64,000 nucleotides of DNA from Chitinophaga sp. Cy-1792 (GTDB lineage: Bacteria; Bacteroidota; Bacteroidia; Chitinophagales; Chitinophagaceae): assembly GCF_011752935.1 (NCBI RefSeq), contig NZ_VWWO01000002.1, positions 2,728,001-2,792,000 of the forward strand. The letters run 5' to 3'. Below, piece by piece: positions 60,863 to 64,000 of this stretch (position 1 is the first letter of the stretch; every line of letters begins with the position of its first letter). Position numbers and translations under genes: made by a program. The notes beneath the pieces were generated by a model that was not told the origin of the DNA, did not search any database, and worked only from the letters and a program-made list of their open reading frames with translations.

Positions 60863-61600
60863 GGTATCTGAGGTGTTTATAATTTTTATTCTCCAAAAAT
60901 GGCATAGCTACCGCTACAGTGAGTGCATGCTGCTTCTCAAAGTAAAAATGGGTCCTTTGGTATTTACGTTGTTGAATTTGCTGGCCAGGCATGACTACCA
61001 CCATAACAAATACATGGCTGTATTTATTACGCATCGCAGGTGCGCTACACTGGTGACAGTCTATGAAGATTCACTGTAACAAAAATTCAAATGAATATCT
61101 TGCCAGTTCTTATCTCAAATCACATCATGTCATTAAATCCAGCGATCAACATTTGTTAGGTGTAAAATAGATTAGTGGTGGTGGGTGTAATTGTCCTATC
61201 TCATTTTAAATGTACCATGGTGTTCTCACGAACCCGATGGTCAGGGTTACTTAATTGCTTTAAGGATTGGGATATCCACTACTAGTAGCGCAGGCAACCC
61301 AGTTACCGATATATGTAAGCATCAGGTATCAAAATGGTTATTAAAGGTAGATCAATAGTTAAAAATCAGCATCTGACATAGGTTTTCTGACTTACTATCA
61401 ATACGTTGTGATGTTCAGGATAGCTCATTGTTTTGGCATCAATCTTCAGGGGCATTATATCATCAATTCGGGTACAATTCTTCGGGTCTATTAATTAAAC
61501 GGCAGTCCTAAGTATGGGATCAAAAATAGAGAAAAAATATATACAAACCCAAATATTTACGCTATTAATTTTTGGTAACATAGCAACCACGCTGCATCTG
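60863..61600. other. 738-bp gene-free region upstream of the UpxY gene
   Basis: No credible ORF, tRNA or repeat is visible. Short frames exist on both strands but lack protein-like features. The far end (61521-61553) holds a plausible minus-strand promoter, so most of the region may be a long UpxY leader. The stretch is AT-rich toward 61500-61600. Confidence 0.5.
61521..61553 (-). promoter_or_regulatory. Candidate promoter for a long leader of the UpxY gene
   Basis: Minus-strand TATTTTTG (61528-61521) fits the TAnnTTTG -7 box, and TTTG (61553-61550) lies 21 bases upstream as a -33 element, the spacing expected in Bacteroidota. Transcription would start near 61514, giving a leader of about 650 nt before the UpxY ATG at 60862. 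Confidence 0.4.
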
Positions 61601-61999
61601 TTATAGCTTATGCCCTGTATTCATTGTTACCTCCTTTTTAGGCGATACCAGCGCCCGGCCTGTATGCAAGGCCAATCCCGCCAGCAGCCCGCCTATCACC
61701 CCCGCCAGCAATATTACAATGATCTTAGGGGCAGCGAACATCAGCGCCACCCGCGACAATACCAAACCGTGGCCCATCTGATCATAAAAGAGATTACCTA
61801 CCGCCCAGGTGAGGAACCCCGAGATAAACCCTGTCATAAAAACCGGGAAGGTCCATTTTATGCGTATGCTCCACATACCCGCCAGCAGCAAAGGCACCAG
61901 GAAGCTCCACCATGGCAGGAATACAGCCTGATGTGTCAAAACGATCAAAGCAATGAGCAATAATATAGCGATGAGCATATGCAGCAAATTCTTTTTCAT
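61601..61999 (-). CDS. Small membrane protein of unknown function
   Basis: A 132-residue protein with four hydrophobic helices (LLHMLIAILLLIALIVLTHQ, PWWSFLVPLLLAGMWSI, WTFPVFMTGFISGFLTWAVG, IIVILLAGVIGGLLAGLAL) and a short polar C-terminus. I recognise no family. It starts 22 nt after the stop of the penicillin acylase-like gene upstream on the same strand, so it is probably co-transcribed with it. The 738-bp empty region lies downstream. Confidence 0.7.
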   Translation of the reverse strand: MKKNLLHMLIAILLLIALIVLTHQAVFLPWWSFLVPLLLAGMWSIRIKWTFPVFMTGFISGFLTWAVGNLFYDQMGHGLVLSRVALMFAAPKIIVILLAGVIGGLLAGLALHTGRALVSPKKEVTMNTGHKL

Positions 62000-62021
62000 G
62001 AAGATGTTTTTTTTGTGATGA

Positions 62022-64000
62022 TCATTTCAGCAACCAGCGGCTGGAAGCCTGGTGCAGTGCTTCCTGCTGCGACATATAAAAATGCAGCTGATAATAGTTT
62101 CCTTTGTTCCAGTCTTTGATAAAACGGTCGTAGTCAGGACTGCCGGGGTTTCCGGATTGCCCGCCGGGATATACACCATAGGCCACCGGGCGGTCGCCCA
62201 GCTCCACGATCATCCGCCAGGAAGGCCCCCAGTTTGCCGACATCGCATTAGGTGCTGCAGGATGCCCTGCAGAAGCCAGTTCCGGCACACTCAGCGCGGG
62301 AAGGTTACTGAGGTGCATTACTTTAATCTTGTTACAACTTCCCCAGTTCACTTTACCGTTCTTTTTCAATTTGAGATAATCTGCCGCTGCCACAGTAAAG
62401 GCATTCGTTACAATATCCCCGGCCTGCTCCACCTGTGCAGTTCCCTGCTTGTCGAAATACCGGTTAGAAGGATCGCGGCTGATCATCTCCAGCAGGATAT
62501 AATCTTCCGGCGCCCGCATAAAAAAGCGGTAGCTATCAAATTCATCCCATGTATAGTCTTTCACATTTTTCCACCACAGCTCATATAACTCAGCCTGCTC
62601 ATTATCAAAATCATAATTGCCTTTCCATTGGCGAACGGCATCCAGCAGTTGCTCCTGTTCCTTATTGAGTCGCTGCGCCTGTATGGTGGCCAGCAATACC
62701 GGCAAAGCATCTACGGCAAAGGTGTTCACATTATCCAGCTGTATCGCCTTCATGCTGGCGGCATCCATGGCAGTGGCGGTATCCAGCAGCTGCCGGATCC
62801 TGTTAGCCCTTGTTTCGGAATAATAGCCGTGATAATAATGCGGATAGTTCGCATAGGTGGGATGCTGGTTGGCAGAAAGCACATAATGACAGGCAGGATT
62901 CAGCAACTGCGGTAAACTGTCTGTGGAAATATATTTTGTATAAAGATCATTGCTGCTGGTACCATCAAGGATGAACTTACCCTGCCCTGGCCACTTCACT
63001 GCCATCTTGCCCTGGTGATTGATGGCAATGGTATTGTCTTTACAGGCAAAGGTAAAGTTCTGCAACGGGCAGGCATACTGGCTGATCGCCTCGCGGTATT
63101 GCTGGTAATTGGCTGCCGTAGCCAGTTTGATAAACGTGCGGAATTCGTTGGAAGGATTATGCAACTCCCACTTCAGCGCATTGTTCAGCAAGTCCTGCTC
63201 GTGGCCAGGAAAACTCCTGGTAAAAACTATCGGCCCGTGGATCGTGCTGTAAACGGTATCATACACGGTAGCCAGTCCTCTTCTTTTGATGACCTCCACC
63301 CTGGAAGAAAGGTCCAGCCATTTGCCATCATACTCATATTTTTTGTAGTCGTTGGTGATCCGCAGCTTGTACCAGTCCCGCACATCATCTGCGCCATTGG
63401 TGATCCCCCATGCAATGTTTTCATTGAAGCCGATCACCACTGCCGGAGAACCCGGGATAGATACACCGTATACGTTCACACCCGGACTACTCATCTGCAA
63501 TTCCATCCATACGCAAGGCATGGAGAGGTTCAGATGGGGATCGTTGGCGAGGATCGGGCGACCTGATTTTGTTTTCTCTCCGGACACGGCCCAGCTGTTA
63601 CTACCGAGGGCCGGGTTATAGGAGCTTCTGGCTACCACCGGGCGGGTAGATAAAAAAGAATAGGTCAGGTATTCCGGTTTCTTCACCTGGTTATACGCCA
63701 ACAGCGGGCCCGCCGGCACATTGGTATTCATGACAGGCGTGCTATGGTCCACGAAATCGGGATACAACTGGTTGAAGGTATCTTCTCCCAGCGCCAGCAT
63801 CATCTTGGAAAGGAAAAGATCTTCTTCGTAGCCGGTCATGTTGTTGGCCATACTTTTGGAGATAAGTACGCTCTTCAACTTCGTCCACGGCTCGGGGCTA
63901 TAGTCCAGCAGTTTGTATTCCAGCGGAAACTCACGGTAATGTAGCTGGCTGATATAAGCATTTACACCGTTGGTGTAGGCCGTCAGTATGGCGTTGGTGG
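62022..64000 (-). CDS. Penicillin acylase family (Ntn-hydrolase) protein, N-terminally cut by window end
   Basis: The frame stays open to the last base, so the signal peptide and most of the alpha chain lie outside; about 659 residues are visible. They include the end of the alpha chain (LEYKLLDYSPEPWTKLKSV, MANNMTGYEEDLFLSKMM), the autocleavage site and nucleophile Ser in ALGSNSWAVSGEKTKSGRP, where the beta chain would begin at the Ser after Gly, then ILANDPHLNLSMPCVWMELQM, FNENIAWGITNGADDVRDWY and SAGHPAAPNAMSANWGPSWRMI in the beta chain. Such enzymes hydrolyse amide bonds of acyl-homoserine lactones or beta-lactams; the substrate here is unknown. The small membrane protein gene follows, 22 nt downstream. 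Confidence 0.93.
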   Translation of the reverse strand, partial: TNAILTAYTNGVNAYISQLHYREFPLEYKLLDYSPEPWTKLKSVLISKSMANNMTGYEEDLFLSKMMLALGEDTFNQLYPDFVDHSTPVMNTNVPAGPLLAYNQVKKPEYLTYSFLSTRPVVARSSYNPALGSNSWAVSGEKTKSGRPILANDPHLNLSMPCVWMELQMSSPGVNVYGVSIPGSPAVVIGFNENIAWGITNGADDVRDWYKLRITNDYKKYEYDGKWLDLSSRVEVIKRRGLATVYDTVYSTIHGPIVFTRSFPGHEQDLLNNALKWELHNPSNEFRTFIKLATAANYQQYREAISQYACPLQNFTFACKDNTIAINHQGKMAVKWPGQGKFILDGTSSNDLYTKYISTDSLPQLLNPACHYVLSANQHPTYANYPHYYHGYYSETRANRIRQLLDTATAMDAASMKAIQLDNVNTFAVDALPVLLATIQAQRLNKEQEQLLDAVRQWKGNYDFDNEQAELYELWWKNVKDYTWDEFDSYRFFMRAPEDYILLEMISRDPSNRYFDKQGTAQVEQAGDIVTNAFTVAAADYLKLKKNGKVNWGSCNKIKVMHLSNLPALSVPELASAGHPAAPNAMSANWGPSWRMIVELGDRPVAYGVYPGGQSGNPGSPDYDRFIKDWNKGNYYQLHFYMSQQEALHQASSRWLLK

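Noticed and set aside
60849..61079. Short frames on both strands upstream of the UpxY gene
   Set aside because: They overlap each other and the UpxY start, have no recognisable features and no conserved start context.
1..64000. CRISPR arrays, tRNA or rRNA genes, intact insertion sequences, prophage genes
   Set aside because: I looked for regularly spaced repeats, cloverleaf-like conserved blocks, transposase ORFs and phage structural genes and found none that could be supported.

Overview
The window is chromosomal DNA from a Bacteroidota bacterium, most likely Chitinophagaceae and probably Chitinophaga or a close relative. The pointers are four SusC/SusD pairs, three of them led by an ECF sigma factor and a FecR anti-sigma factor; a type IX secretion C-terminal domain; several lipoproteins with Cys after a short hydrophobic leader; a UpxY-type antiterminator; and TAnnTTTG-type promoter boxes. 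I see no rRNA, tRNA, CRISPR array or intact insertion sequence.

Layout. 1-2.2 kb: tail of a susC and a complete susD. 2.2-3.3 kb: an AT-rich DUF6922/AbiEii toxin-antitoxin-like pair sitting between two copies of the same terminator palindrome. 3.3-12 kb (minus): a leaderless HtrA-like protease, an outer-membrane beta-barrel receptor, a secreted DUF3472/lectin/T9SS protein and a siderophore receptor. 12.3-15.2 kb (plus): an AT-rich three-gene operon ending in a zinc metalloprotease with propeller-like repeats. 15.3-24.9 kb (minus): sigma factor, FecR, SusC, SusD, two TlpA-like thioredoxins and an SRPBCC protein. 25-30.2 kb: PAP2 phosphatase, a ParB-like-motif protein, a DUF5686 outer-membrane protein and a small coiled-coil membrane protein. 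30.5-39 kb (plus): sigma factor, FecR, SusC, SusD and sulfatase, a sulfated-glycan utilisation locus. 39.2-47.8 kb: a 7TM-DISM receptor fused to a transposase-type zinc ribbon, a barrel protein, a GH30 glycosidase, a DsbD-N protein, a YrdB-like protein, a methyltransferase, an SRPBCC protein and an AraC regulator. 48-56.5 kb (minus): sigma factor, FecR, SusC, SusD and a GH18 endoglycosidase. 56.8-58.2 kb (plus): an AT-rich PD-(D/E)XK-like nuclease with an overlapping partner gene. 58.3-64 kb (minus): DUF1345 membrane protein, MidA-family methyltransferase, orphan UpxY antiterminator, small membrane protein and a penicillin acylase cut by the window end.

How the genes work together. The three complete sigma/FecR/SusC/SusD loci fit trans-envelope induction: the SusC receptor signals through FecR, releasing the sigma factor that transcribes the transporter and its enzymes (sulfatase in one, GH18 in another, thioredoxin-fold proteins in the third).

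The strongest unlisted pattern is shared by these three loci. At each susC start codon the opposite strand carries a TAnnTTTG box whose first T faces the A of ATG. About 75-95 nt further on, inside the fecR-susC spacer, the same strand carries an intrinsic terminator. This is what a DonS-like cis-antisense small RNA repressing susC would look like. Other candidates for new biology are the receptor/zinc-ribbon fusion with an inverted repeat just upstream of its start, the nuclease pair followed by a 58-bp perfect palindrome, the AbiE-like cassette between duplicated terminators, and the metalloprotease operon.
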